64,000 nt of DNA from Plazaster borealis (lineage: Eukaryota > Echinodermata > Asteroidea > Forcipulatida > Labidiasteridae): contig CM037473.1 in assembly GCA_021014325.1 (NCBI GenBank), forward strand, positions 12,896,696 to 12,960,695, written 5' to 3'. Numbering within the stretch: position 1 is the stretch's first letter; every line of letters begins with the position of its first letter. Under the pieces are notes generated by a model. The model saw nothing but the letters and a program-made list of their open reading frames with translations, had not been told where the DNA came from and did not search any database. Positions 30,463 through 42,270 of this stretch are shown here, in pieces. A program made the position numbers and the translations under genes.

Positions 30463-33400
30463 ATGAAACCCAGTGAAATGATGGCCACGGAGGAAAAAAT
30501 AGCTGAGGTTCCTGTTACGGAGCATGCAATCAGTTCAGAATCTAAAAAAGAGGAACTTGATGCAGATACATGTACACAAGTAGAAACAGAAGTTGCTTTA
30601 AAAGAGGAAGAGCCTGTGGTGAAAATGGAGACAGATGAAACACAATTAGAAGACTCATGCAATGTCAACTCAGAGGTACTTGAAACTATGGAAACTAAAT
30701 CAGCAGAAGTGGAACCCAAAACCAAAGAGAAAGAAGTGGAAGGAATTGAACCAACTAAGAAAGAGGAGGAGGCTATTAAGAAAGATGCTGAAGAAGTAAA
30801 ACTTAGTGATGAGAATAATGTTAAAGAAGGTGCTGTAGAGGAAACCCCCAAAGAACATGTGGAGGAAAAGGAAGTTGTTGTTGAGGATAAAGTGGATCCT
30901 GTTGCCCCAAACTCATGCGAACAGGTGAATGAGCAAGTACTTTGTAAAGAAGAATCTACTGAAATGATAGAAGACTGGGACGTTCTCGGAACGGATGATG
31001 AGGAAGGAGAGATTGCTCGGGATAAGAAGAGATCTGGCGTGTGGATGCCCGACGCTAACATCATCATCGACCTCTACCAGAAGCTTGACAAGGAAGGGGT
31101 TCTTGAGCTACAGTGGAAGTGCCCAGGGAGACGTCAACCCGAGAAGGAAAAAACAGAGAAAGAGGAGATGGAGAAGATGGAGGAAGAGATTGAGACAAAG
31201 GAAACCGTAGAAAAGAAAGAGTAAGTTTGTTTCTCCCCATGATTAATAAAGGTAAAACGTGCCTCGAATCAGTCGCCCTCTCCATGCAGACTGCCTTAAA
31301 AAAACCATTTGTTTTTTTATTTTGTTTTACCTTACACCGATGTGTGGTAAGCACTGTATACTCGGTGCCCCCCCCCCAATCAAGTCCTGTGGAAAAATGT
31401 CCACAGTCATGTGTACTACTCAGGTGGGATTTGAACCCCTGGTCCCCACCATTGTAGAGCAGATGCCATACCACTAGACCACAGAGAATGCCCATTGACA
31501 AGAGGCCAGTTCAAATCCTCTATATTAGAAGTTGGTACAATTTAGTACATGTAATAATAATTGCATCTGGGATAATTTAGTTGTCACATCTATTGAATTA
31601 CCTCCCATCACCTACACACTTGATGTCTCTGTAGTAGAATTAGAAAAGAGCTGTCAAGTTTTGAAATCTATTATCTCCTCCGTGGGTGATGGTCAGAAGA
31701 ATCATTATTTTACAAATTTTAATTGCTGGGTTTTTTTTATAGGGAAGAGGAACCCACAGAGTTTGATTTTGACGTTGATACTCCATCCATTACAAGCATG
31801 GCTCCAAGACGAACACCAGGTAAGTTTATTTTAAGTGATAGTAGTCTATTCAGTCTACCAAAGTTAAAGCTCAACATTTGCATTAGGTCCCAATATTATG
31901 GTGCTGCTTACCACAGAATTTTGGGTTTGCGACCTGCGGAATAATGCCATGGAGTGCCATAGACAACTTCACAAATACTGGGAACACGCGCTTTAACCAT
32001 GGAATGAGGAGCATGCTGGTCTAGTTAGTGACAAAGTTTGGTTGCTTTCTAGACCAGCATGCACCTCATTCTATGGCTAATGTGCACATTCACAGTGCTT
32101 GCAAAGTTGTCTCACCCTATGCCAGCCAGCCAGTGATGAAAGCGCCCTCTTGTGATTATCTCTGTTCATTGTTTTCTCTGCCATTTTATACTCAAGTTGC
32201 ATTTAGTTGAGCAGTAATTAAAGTCTTTTTGTGAATGTTCCAATTCTGGTATTCTGCCGTGATTGCATTGTGTTGGAGCACTCTCTTACCCTGGGCCCAG
32301 TTTCATAAAGCCTGTAAGCACTTACTAAGCACAAACAAATATGGCTTAGCAGAAACGGGTTACCAGCCAAAATGGCTTAAAGTTTGCACTTTTGCGACCG
32401 GTGCCCCATTCAATTTTTGCTTGGTGAAGAATTTTGCTTAACAGTGTTTACTGCCCAATAGTTAGCACACTATTCTGTTATGAGCAGCGCTATGAAACTG
32501 GGCCCTATTCTGACTGGTAGAATTTTGGGAATGCTAGGTGGCAGGAGACTTACCAGGGCCTAATTTCACAGAGCTGCTTAAGCAGAAAATATTGCTTAAC
32601 ATCTGTCTGCTGAGCAGAAATGAGCGGAATACCAGTCACACCTTGTACATGTGACATGGTAATTCGGCTGGCAACCTTATTTTGCTAAGCATACATTTGT
32701 TGTGCTTAGCTACTTTTTGTGCTTAAGCAGCTCTATGAAATTGGGCCCAAGTCAATCCAATAAACCCCTTGCTTAAGATGACACCACATGCTCAAACAGC
32801 GCCCTACTGAGGTCAAAGGAAGACCTATCATTGGCTGAGAGGTGTGCAAGGCACGTACATGTACGCACTTGCACGTTTCAATTGTTTTACCTCAGCAATG
32901 GCAGCCTTTGCAAGGGGTCTATTACTCTCTGCTTATCACACACAGGTGTAAGGGTACACCAAAGTAATATTTCTTATCTCTGATGCAAATATTACATTGA
33001 TTGGGGAGCGTTTTGTGTATTGGATTTTTCTGCTTGACACTTTGTAATCCTGATTTTATTATCATAGCCTGAATGCGTATTTCTACTACATTTGTTTCAA
33101 TATAAAGAATATTATTTTGAATTTGATGAATAAGAGTAGCTTCTGTTAATAGTGCTCTCATTGGAAGATATTTTCTTCACTAAAATTTTAGTTCTTTTTT
33201 AGTTATTATTAGCACAAAGTTTGTAATACTTTCAGACTTTTATTTTGCAAATAATTTGTGTAAACTCTTGCACAGACAGTTTTCTTTTTATTTATGCCAT
33301 CAATTTGATAGTAAAATTTAGGAAATTTTGAAGAGCCAGTGTTGCTCCAAGTTCAAAAATGTCGGTGCACATATGTATTGCATTGCCATAATAATTGTTG

Positions 33401-33676
33401 CACTGACCCCATACTTTGCTATGAATTCCTAAATGTTGAAACAAAGGACGTCATTCTTATCACTAGTATTGTGTCTCCCTTTCAGGCAGTGGTCATGCCC
33501 AAGGAAGTGGCAAGAAGCGAGTAGCCAGAATGGACAAGATCTTCAATGATATGATGAGACACAAGAGGATAGATGAAGAACTGCAGAGGGTTGGAGATGG
33601 CTCTGATGAACCAAATAGAACGGACACAACACCACAGAGAGCCATTGGGAAGTTTAGAATCAGAAAAGATTTCTGA
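30463..33676 (+). CDS. PAGR1: PAGR1 (PA1), glutamate-rich PTIP-associated protein
   Basis: Three coding exons: 30463-31220, 31743-31819 and 33486-33676 (stop TGA). Together 1026 nt or 341 aa, longer than human (254) because of a Glu/Lys-rich N-terminal half of about 165 residues. The conserved core is EDWDVLGTDDEEGE (from residue 170), WMPDANIIIDLYQKL, LELQW, PTEFDFD (257-263), APRRTPG, then the basic helix ARMDKIFNDMMRHKRIDEE. These blocks, in this order, are those of PAGR1/PA1. The protein binds PAXIP1/PTIP and belongs to the KMT2C/D H3K4 methyltransferase complexes in the nucleus. I chose the first in-frame ATG of the exon at 30,463; the Met at 30,478 (MMATEEK) is a possible alternative. 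Introns are clean GT-AG. The second intron carries two palindromic MITEs. Confidence 0.9.
31325..31500 (-). repeat. SINE-like fragment, antisense
   Basis: The minus strand reads TGGTCTAGTGGTATGGC (A-box-like) then GGGGTTCAAATCCCACC (B box), and ends at CACACATCGGTGTAAGG. Intronic in PAGR1. Confidence 0.6.
32293..32505. mobile_element. GGGCCCAGTTTCATAAAGC palindromic MITE
   Basis: Ends GGGCCCAGTTTCATAAAG / GCGCTATGAAACTGGGCCC, inner GCTTAG/GCTTAA words. PAGR1 intron 2. Confidence 0.8.
32556..32748. mobile_element. GGGCCCAATTTCATAGAGC palindromic MITE
   Basis: Ends GGGCCTAATTTCACAGAGC / GCTCTATGAAATTGGGCCC. It lies 50 bp from the previous copy in PAGR1 intron 2. Confidence 0.8.
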
Positions 33677-33783
33677 TTTAGGTTCCTCAGGTGAAGAGGA
33701 AAAATCACATTTTGACAAATTCTTTCAATTTGTGAGATGATGGATCTCGGTGAGGAAAAGCATCTTGAGGATGTAAGTGACCA

Positions 33784-33918
33784 GGGCCCGATTTCATTGG
33801 GCTGCTTCAACAGACAATATCGCTTGATATTTTTCTGCTAAGCAAAACAAAAAGCAGGATTTTCGTAAGCATAATTGGAATGTAGTTTTGTGCTTAATCA
33901 CCTCTATGAAATTGAGCC
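33784..33918. mobile_element. short GGGCCC palindromic MITE
   Basis: Ends GGGCCCGATTTCATTGGGC and CCTCTATGAAATTGAGCC. It sits about 110 bp past the PAGR1 stop, so probably within its 3' UTR. Confidence 0.65.
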
Positions 33919-34610
33919 GTGATGGGAGTGGTACATTCCCACTCCCCTAAACAAAATCTCTGGGAAATTTTAATCAGGAATCAGTTATGCCCATGTGAGC
34001 AGAGTTCTTTTGAATAAATCTCTCATTTTAAAGTTTACATTTTATTTACTTTTTATGTTGCAGAAGAATCCCAGTCCTGCAAGGATTGATTTATTTACCT
34101 TGGTGGAAAAACTTTGTTAATCTTTTCACAAGTGGACAGGGGAATTTAAAAAAAAATTGAATCGTGCAAACACAATGACACTACCACTATGCTTCAAGGC
34201 TAAAATTAGAAGCCAAGTACCCAGATATCAGACAAACCTGTCAAATTTCACTAACATACAAGTGCGTAAATGTCTAAGTAACATGTTTACTCGCATGTAC
34301 TGACTATCACTACTAGTGCAGTTTGGTGCGTCGATGATGCGGTGACACTAAAGCGGTGGAAGGTTGGAAGGTTTGTCTGACTGCCGGGTACTTTGAGTCA
34401 AAGTTTCGTCATAAGTGCGGGAGTGCTATTGTCCTAAAATAAACTTTGAAAGCAGTATATATATTTTTGTATAAAATGTTTATGGAAACTTTCGACTATA
34501 AACTAACAGATGTAAAGTTTTTTTCAAAATATGAAAGAAAGAAACTGTGAACGACTTTGGCCTAAGAAACAATAGAGCCTTCTACTAAATCACTATAATA
34601 CATGTATTTT
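33919..34610. other. intergenic, no gene seen
   Basis: Probable PAGR1 3' UTR end and spacer. AATAAA-type signals occur at about 34,013 and 34,436 on the plus strand. No supported open frame. Confidence 0.4.
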
Positions 34611-34619
34611 TGTGACCCA

Positions 34620-35410
34620 GAGCTCGGGGCAATTTCTATAGCAAAACGGAATAACTATGGGGTTTTATAATAAACAAAGTTTTTACAATTCTTTCATGAC
34701 CAAATTTTTCCAATTTGTTGACATTTCAAAAGGTAAAATAAAACAAATAATAATGTTGTTAATTAACAGCTCTTCTGTTTGTGTAGTTTACAATACATAC
34801 CCCAAATGATGCTCTCGTTGTTTGTTGGTAAAGAAATGTTTTTATTTTCCAGACAGACCTTGGGATGGTGTCTACAGCAGAATGGGGTTTGATAATAAAC
34901 AGTCTAAAAAAAACTTTAATGGATAACTATTCAAAGCTGTAGATGATATTTTCTAACTTGTTGACATTTTCAAAAGATAAATAAAACAAATCAGAAATGT
35001 GCTAAATTAGAGCTTTTCAATTTATATATTTTCTACTAAATTTTCAAAATGACTCTGACTTTTGGTCAAGAAAATATGTTTTCCACAGTTTTGGACATTG
35101 TTTAGCCCACGCAATCCAAATTCTCCAATATCCTCTACTCTATGGAAAGTCAACACCAAAATATTGCAACTTGGATAAAAATGGTATGCCTGGCCCAGTG
35201 ATAAGCAATTGTTATTTGGGCCTACAATCGGACAACTTCTTGAAGAGGATTTTGGAGGGCTGGCCATATTTTTCAAAGTTGGTGATATTTCAAAACTTGT
35301 TGACATTTTCAAAAGATAAAGAAAACAAGTCCTAACTTTGTTAATTGACAGCTCTTCTATTTGTATAATTTATACTGACTTCACCAAATGATGCTCTCTT
35401 GTGGTAAAGA
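34620..35410. repeat. degenerate tandem triplication
   Basis: Three diverged copies share the order GACATTTTCAAAAGATAAA, AAAACAA, AATTGACAGCTCTTCT, CAAATGATGCTCTC and GGTAAAGAA (starts near 34,720, 34,970 and 35,300). Open minus-strand frames across them have no recognisable domain. Confidence 0.6.
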
Positions 35411-35513
35411 ACATTGAATAATTTCCACCTTGAATTTTCATAAAACTAAGTGTACATAATTTTAACAGAACATATCGATTTTGTTATTGTTTATAAACAC
35501 TTGAAAAGCTTAT

Positions 35514-38500
35514 TCACAGTCTAAGATGACACGTTGACTCGTAAGGCACAGCATACAGACAAATATTTTCATAAAGTACATCCACTAAATCATCAAGCCA
35601 GTGAAGCTGATGTTGTTTGATTGGGACAAATCTTTGAGATTTGATAAAGATAGATAGTGTCTTTGTTAGGTATTCAGTCCTGCCATGATAGCAAGGGTAA
35701 ATTCCTTCACCTGTGACTTCGAAAGGGTCGAGTCTCCTGGCCCAATACTTTACAGAGGCAATTGCCCCCGTGCCACTGGTCGTTGCTTTGGTGCCCCTGG
35801 TCATTACCTTAGTGCAGTGGCGTAACTAAGGGGGGCACATCCCCTGGTGCCCCCCATTTGAAATCTGGACTTTTGAGATTGGAAATTACCAGAGCAAAAT
35901 GTTACATTTGATAAGCTTTAATGAGATAATTTCAAATTTTTTCAAACTATTTTTTCATTTACAAGCAGACAATCTATTTGTTTTTACACTCACGCCAGAT
36001 TATTTATAAAAGATTATCTTATAGATTTAATTGATTATCTTATAGTAAATGGCACAACAAAAGCGCTGAAAAGGGGCTTCCATGCAAATGGAGAGTATAG
36101 TTTTAATTGGCCAGAAGTGCCCCCATAGAAAAAATGGTGCACCCCCTTGTGCCCCCTAAATTTTTTCCCTAGTTTCGGCGCTGCCATGGTGCCCCTTGAA
36201 ACTTTCCAGTACAAATTTTCATTGCCTTCATAGAAGTGCCCTTTACCAAAGGTAACAAATAAATTGCCTTTCCCTTACAAGAGTGAAGTGTCAGGCCCCG
36301 AGTCTCATTTCTTGCCTTTTGCAGCATCTAAAACATTCTACCCTAGAAGCTTGTGCGGAGAATGCAAACTCTGTAGATTCCAGTGAAAGACATTAATGAA
36401 GATAAAACCTGCAGTCTTCAGTTGTGGACAGTGGTTGCTGGCTCCACCATATTCCAAGCAGTTCCATCATCTTCAGGCAGAAGACCACTTATGCAGTCCT
36501 TGGGGCATCACAGTTAACTCTTTCATGTGTCGACCGGTTGCTAGCGACCGGTTTAAATCCCTTCAGAAAATTAGTTGAGTAACAAAAAATAAAGATCGCA
36601 CGGCCACACATTTTCAGAATGGGAAAGAGGACTCATGCAGGGTGATATTGTGACCTGTTTTTGAGGGGGGTCGCCACTTCCAAAAAACGAATAAACAATT
36701 AAGGTGTCCATGTGATCAATTCAATTTATCACTAAAATAATTGATGCATGAAAGGGTTAAATTCCGAGGCTTTTCAATCTGAAAGAGATATTAACACTAT
36801 GTTTCAGAGTACAGTAGTATTGGCATATGTTTAACAAACTGGTGAACATTTTGTGTGAACACTCTTTGAATCAAAGTATGCAGCAAACAACTTAAATCTG
36901 GAAAATTTGTAATCAAAGGTGAAGATTTACTGTTTTGTTTTTTTATTCTGAAGGGAATTTGGAAAAGATTAACAATCTTCACCTAAACACTCATCAAAAT
37001 AAAATTTTAACAATTTATCTTCCAGGCTGGAATTACCTGGAGGCCATGGCCTCTGTTGTTCTGGTCATGGCCTTGGTGCCCCTTTAAAAGTTCCTCATAG
37101 ACTTTGGGATTTTACACAGGAAGTGCCCTTTGCAAAATGAAAATGGCCTTGCCCTCTCAAAGATGAAACTCAGGCCTGTTTTGCAAGAGTAACCAATTTG
37201 TTCTTTAAGAATAATGAGATGGACCATCATCCCTTTTGACAAAATGCAGGATGGGTTGGGTAAAAACATCCATTTATTTTCCCATCATGTAGAAGGCATG
37301 CCCAAAGGACAAAGTGTTCAAATTATGTATGGATTTTATATTTACCTTTACTAAGTTGCAACAATCTCTCCAGCAGTGAATATAAGATCTCATCTCGCAC
37401 ATGAGCCAAGAATTTACTGTTTCCTGGAAGGATGAAACAAAACTACACTTGTCAGTGTAAACAAATGTTGATAAAATAGAATAGACATATTGCATTGTTT
37501 TCACTGACTTGACATTTCCCCCCCCAAAAAAAAAATTATCTGCCCCCCCCCTTCAAACACACGTACGTAGTGAAACTGAGAATTTAATAGATTTAACTTT
37601 GTTTCTTTGCCTGTAGTTGGCCCATTATTTCATTATCTTCTTTTGTTTCATTACAAAACTTACTCAACAAAAGTCTCTACAACATCATTCATGTTTATTT
37701 TGACCAGTCTTGTAGTGAATATCTTGGATACATTGGAAATCAGATATTTGATTGCCAATCCCCCAACCCCCCCCCCCAACAACAAACAAACAAACAAACA
37801 AAACAAATCACACAAAACAAAACAAAACCGATTTGCCCTATCAAGGCTGGCGTCATTGCTGAACACACATTCAAGAAAATTGACACTTCTGTTGGAACAA
37901 CCCACAGGTCAGACATCGGGAAGCTCAGAGGGATATTTCTCGGGACCAGTAGGAACACAAGTATAAGAATCAACTCGCCTCATGGTCTAGTTGCATCAGT
38001 CCATTATTATGAAGTCATCAGAGGATACTCCTGTCTCTCCATCACCAAAGCAACGTTATTCACTTTATCGTCTAAAGCCACTGTTGTTGCCCAAAGTAAT
38101 GTCTTGCTGAGCTGTGTCCCTTGAGGCATCATGAGTACATCAGAGACTTTGATAGGTCATCAACATCATGTCAGGGTTGAGTGGCTAAAGAGAAAGTTCC
38201 ATCGAGAAGTCCGTGTATTAAAGCGGACGTCTTGGTGCCCTGGAGTAAAGAGGGTAGAAGTATTGGACTAGCCTTGCTAGATCACATGCTAACCCCCGTC
38301 AGTCCCCGTCCCCCCAACTTACCACTTGGTGATTTAGATGGCATTTGCACCACTACAATAAATGCAGCTTCTGTGGGGAGAAAAAAGTTTGACCCTTTTT
38401 AGGTCAGGTTAGTGGGTCAACCTACCTTGTGATTTACCTCCCCTTCTTATCTGTGCTGTCATCCATGCCACAAGATCTTTGGCTAAATCTGTTGCTTGCA

Positions 38501-38519
38501 ATTCAACAATGTGTTTTGT
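35514..38519 (-). CDS. unrecognised gene, last four phase-compatible exons
   Basis: Exons called on the minus strand: 38519-38438, 37423-37346, 36897-36813, 35736-35514 (stop TGA). The borders are AG and GT, and the phases join (1, 1, 2), giving 155 residues in one frame. Segments read like a helical protein: VELQATDLAKDLVAWMTAQI, FLAHVRDEILYSLLERLLQL, SCLLHTLIQRVFTQNVHQFV, LHWLDDLVDVLYENICLYAV. I do not recognise the family; HEAT/ARM-like is only an impression. Two more coding-like minus-strand segments remain unplaced: about 38,010-38,150 (includes SKTLLWATTVALDDKVNNV) and about 36,400-36,480. Upstream exons were not found, and the first exon called lies in a triplicated block. The 36,813 donor (CT|GTACTC) is weak. 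It could be a decaying gene. Confidence 0.5.
35815..36270. repeat. gene-poor intron stretch with repeat-like GTGCCCC blocks
   Basis: GGTGCCCCCC/GTGCCCCTTGAAAC and AAGTGCCCTTT words echo the GGGGCACCAAGG dispersed family in a scrambled order; only weakly supported. Confidence 0.35.
37025..37180 (-). repeat. dispersed GGGGCACCAAGG-family repeat, antisense
   Basis: GGAATTACCTGGAGGCCATGG, TGGTCATGGCCTTGGTGCCC, CATAGACTTTGGGATTTT and AAGTGCCCTTTGCAAAATG match the 17,860 and 23,520 copies. Confidence 0.7.
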
Positions 38520-38865
38520 CTGCCATCATTAAAGTCACTTGACTGCCTATTGAGAACAAAACAGTTTGACCTCTGTTTTGAGGTCAGGTTAGTGGGTCAA
38601 TCTTACCTAGTGACTTGCCTCCCCTTCTGTGCTGTCACCAATGCCTCAGGATCTTTGAATTATTCTTTTGCTCACAATGTCCACGATGCAATTTGTCTAC
38701 CATTGGAAGGCACTTGATACTGCTGTGGAGAAAGAAAATTTTGACCTTTTGCTTTTGTGTAGATCAAGTTAGTGGTCAATCTTACCTTGTGACTTACCTC
38801 TCTAATTTTCTTTGGGACGTCACACATGCCACAACAACGTAAAAGGAAGATTAAAATTGCATAGT
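38381..38865 (-). repeat. tandem triplication containing a coding exon
   Basis: Three copies of a roughly 185-bp unit share AGGTCAGGTTAGTGGGTCAA, a GGTAAG-type donor pair and the exon body. Copy 1 (38,438-38,519) is open. Copy 2 (about 38,610-38,700) has lost part of the 3' exon and reads into a stop. Copy 3 (about 38,780-38,850) keeps only the 3' exon end before GAG|GTAAGT. Confidence 0.75.
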
Positions 38866-38879
38866 GAAATCTGGCGTTA

Positions 38880-39812
38880 CAATGGTCACCAGGGCATCAG
38901 GCTCGTAACCTCGGAGTGATTTCCGACAGTGGGCTGCACATGAAGGCTCACATAAATAGACAACATTATGTCGGGGGTCGGGGGGGGGGGTGGGCATTCA
39001 ATCATCTACAAAATCGGAAAGATTAGGAACTATCTGGACAACCCTCAACAGAAAAACTAGTGCATGCGTTCATCACATCGATAATTGATGGCTGCAACAA
39101 CCTACTCTTCGGTCTTCCAACCAAAGAGATACAACGACCAGCACAGTGCCTTCAAATCAAAATGTCGCTGCCAGATTGGTTTGTCGCTGTAAGAGAAATG
39201 AACACATTGCCCAATCCTACAATCTCTTCACTGGCTACCCGTCTCACATCGAATAATCTTAAAAACACTCGTCCTCGCTTTCAATTCAGTGTTCGGGCTA
39301 GCACCGTCATACCTCCAGGAGCTCGTTCAACTGCAATAGGCCTACTTGACACCTGCGGTCTTCATCCCTCAATCTTCTGCATCCTTAATTAACCTTCCCC
39401 TCCTCCACGGACTTGTTCGTATGGTGGTAGAGAATTCAGCGTTGTAGCTCGATCCATCACTTTGGAACACCTGCCACCGATCTTCAGGGAATCAACGATA
39501 TTGAGCTGTTAAGTCTTGCCTTAATTAAAAGACTCATCTTTCCAAACAGTATTTTTTGTAACGCGTTGTAACTTATTGAAAGTTTGTATCTATTAATCAA
39601 TTTCTACAACATTTTTTAACTATCTTTTAAGCTTACTGTGTATTTGATTGGTCCAGAAGTTATTTGTTTAATTTGTTTAATTATCGTTGTTTTTAAATTT
39701 ATTTTGTTTTATCCATTTGCTTGTATTCAGCGCCTTGAGGCGGAGCCGATCTGCAACTGTTTGCGCTTTATGAAATGTCTGTTTCTTTATTTATTTTATC
39801 GAAAATAAACGA
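38880..39812 (+). pseudogene. CR1/L2-like non-LTR retrotransposon 3' relic
   Basis: Plus-strand frames carry successive reverse-transcriptase C-terminal blocks: NLGVISDSGLHMKAHINRQ, IGKIRNYLDNPQ, HAFITSIIDGCNNLLFGLP, then SLHWLPVSHRI and an AFSV...SLWN-type end. They are split over all three frames. It ends with a 3' UTR containing GCGCCTTGAGGCGGAG and an ATTTATTTTATCG tail. The domain order is intact but frameshifts and stops make it dead. Confidence 0.8.
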
Positions 39813-40149
39813 AGCTTACCGAACTAGGTTTATATTGGTTGCCACCATTTGTCATGTCCCCTGTCAGCCCTATCAATCGTGACTACTTATTTGCAATATT
39901 CAAAAAAAGTACCTAACTATTTTCTTTCCAGCCTCGGTTGTGACATTGGTTTCAATGAGAGTTAAATAAGATGCCTGCACCATGATCAAGGTCTATAATC
40001 AACCATTTATGTTTTTCCACAAGAATATAACTTATCTGCTTTACGTCATTCCGCCTTTGTCACTGAATCGGGTTTAGAATTACTTTCATCCAACAGAATA
40101 AAAGAAGTTGAATCACTTTGTTTGGTAATTGGAAAGCACTGTATGTTTC
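39813..40149. other. intergenic, nothing recognised
   Basis: AT-rich, no supported gene or repeat. Confidence 0.3.
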
Positions 40150-40487
40150 AATCCATATACCATAAAACTAACCTGTGAAAATTTCATTTCAAAAGGTGGT
40201 AGCGTTTTTGAGAGATTGCAAAAAATCTGGAGCGGTTTGTCCACGCAGGAAGAATAATCTGCAATTGGAATACACAATCTGAGAAACGTTACTGCAGTAC
40301 GCTTCTCAGACTCAAATTTGTTGGGATAAAAAGTGATATCCTTTTTCCATAACCTCAGTACTTCGAAGTAAAAAGTTTCTCAAAATGCATTCTACTATCC
40401 AAGCTGCTGTATGTACTTCTTACCAATAAGTTTTTATTACCATTAATTTTTCAGAGTCATTACCAAACGTATACAGACCGTTTAATG
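40150..40487 (-). mobile_element. TTAA MITE, AGGGTCTGTACACG family, antisense
   Basis: Very close to the 10.6-kb copy: CTAACCTGTGAAAATTTCATT, GGTGGTAGCGTTTTTGAG, TCCACGCAGGAAGAATAATC, CAAACGTATACAGACCGTTTAA. A further fragment lies at about 41,005-41,060. Confidence 0.75.
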
Positions 40488-41190
40488 TAGATTGATCGTG
40501 TATTAATCTTAATTGCTAAGCAAAGTTTGACGTCACAATACAAATTACTATGGTGATATTGGCAACTTTAAGATGAATCTTAGTGCTTTGTGAAAATGAG
40601 CCCTACTGACCGCTTTTGGTGCAATAAGAAGCGTTTGATGTTGGATTTAAGTCAGTTGAACAAAATGTGCATCAGAGAGAAGCATCACTTCAAACTTGAT
40701 TCATAAAGGTTCATTAAAAATGGTTATAAACAAGGAGTAAAGAAAAAACATTAGACAGCCATGACCAGACAAATCAAAATCCATTAAAAAGGGATACAAC
40801 AAAAAGAACAAACAGGGCAGGATAAAAACCTTACATAAGCCCCAGTCTAAATGATCATCACTGCTTATTCAACATTTAAGCTATAAGCTAGGAATACAAC
40901 TGTTCTTGTACTTGTTAGTTCTGCATTTAACAGTAGTTAAGTGGTTTGCATTTCTTAAACCATTATTCCTAGTAGATGGAAGCCAGTCCCGGAACCTGTT
41001 TGAACGCAGGAGGAATAATCTGCATTGGAATACACACTCTGAGAAGCGTTACGTCTCAAAGTTTGACAAAAACAAATTAAACTAGACATGAACAAATTAA
41101 ACAAAAACAAGGTGTTCGGCATGACGTTCAAATCTATGATGCAACACAGCCCAGCTTTATTAAATACATGTAATGTAAGCTTGGTTTCAG
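40488..41190. other. intergenic, repeat scraps only
   Basis: No open frame of note; includes the MITE fragment near 41,005. Confidence 0.3.
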
Positions 41191-41199
41191 CTGTGTATA

Positions 41200-41840
41200 T
41201 AGATCTGGTAAAACTGAACCTTTAAGGTAACGTCTCGTAACACTTGATGACGTCATTAGAACAGTACTTCAAATTTTGGATGTTACACATCCCGCGCTGA
41301 GTACATTTTTTCCTGTAAATATAAGTCTTTGAAAAGTGCACTTTTACGGTAACATCACGCGACACTTGATGACGTCATTGTGATGTGACCTCAAATTGTA
41401 GATGTCACACATCCCGGATTGGATACATGCAAACTTTCAGCTTTATCACACATTTTTTTCCTGTTATATAAATCTTTGAAAAGTGGAAGTTACGTGACGC
41501 TTGATGACGTCATGATGATGTAATTGACGAAGGATATCTCATCAAGGTCTTATTTTGGTGCAGAATTGAGGTTGATCCAATGCACAGAAGTTTTGATTTT
41601 TGCCCGGAAAAACAACAAAGGCAAACTTTGACCTTCCTCTTCGACCGGAAGTAAAGGTCATACGATTTTTTGCGTTAACTTTTCAAATGTTGCCCCAGTC
41701 TTGATCAATCAGATGCCTGATTTTGAACATCATAGCTTTAAAATTACTTAAAAATACAGTAAATAGCAAATGGTCACTTTTTAAACATTGTAATTTGACA
41801 TACATGTACTGAGATGCTTGGTCCCTAGACGTCTATATTA
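41200..41840. repeat. TGACGTCA-rich repeat, related to 45.2-46.1 kb
   Basis: Three CTTGATGACGTCAT blocks at about 41,258, 41,370 and 41,500, each after a GTAAC(G/A)TC..(C/G)(A/G)ACACTTGATG-like lead. The same diction (ACGTCATGATGATG; CCGGAAGTAAAGGTCA) occurs in the 45-kb element. Confidence 0.55.
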
Positions 41841-41848
41841 GTGTATCA

Positions 41849-42270
41849 TAACCCTAACCCCCATCAGGGTCCCTCCACATACCCTGCCAAATACAACAGA
41901 ATGCAACACAGTTGAAATGAGAACCATGCCAAATGCAACAAATGCAACAAAATGCAACAAGGGATTTTGTTCCATTGTGGAGGCAGGTTGTTTGTGTTAG
42001 GACTGAGCAAGGGGGTTTGCCCTGCTAAATGCAACAGTATGCACATAAGTGTAGTGGTGACTACAACAAAATAATAATAATAATAATAATAATAATGCAG
42101 TTCTTATATAGCAAAATGCAACACCAATATGGTGTCACTTGACTGCTCAAATGTAACAAATTCAGTCAAAGAATGACATTTGAGTTGACTGCCAAATGCA
42201 ACAGATTACAACAACTTTTACCATTTGGTGCATATTGTTGCATTTAGCATGTTTAGCATGGTTAGGGATA
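41849..42270. mobile_element. AAATGCAACA-rich element, copy 1
   Basis: About 90% identical by eye to 59,592-59,944. Ends are TAACCCTAACCCCC / GGTTAGGGATAA. The body repeats the word AAATGCAACA. Copy 1 holds an extra ATAAT-rich tract plus GCAGTTCTTATATAGC at about 42,070-42,112. Confidence 0.8.
42070..42112 (-). repeat. truncated SINE tail inserted in the AAATGCAACA element
   Basis: The minus strand reads GCTATATAAGAACTGC followed by (ATT)n, the 3' end of the tRNA-derived SINE. It is absent from the paralogue at 59.8 kb and bordered by CAAAA on both sides. Confidence 0.65.

Noticed and set aside
30435..31067. 210-codon Ser/Thr-rich minus-strand open frame
   Set aside because: Antisense shadow of the Glu/Lys-rich PAGR1 exon, whose codon use leaves the opposite strand open.
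41849..41862. Telomere-like CCCTAACCC
   Set aside because: Only two units, and it is the terminal repeat of a dispersed element also found at 59.6 kb, not an interstitial telomere array.
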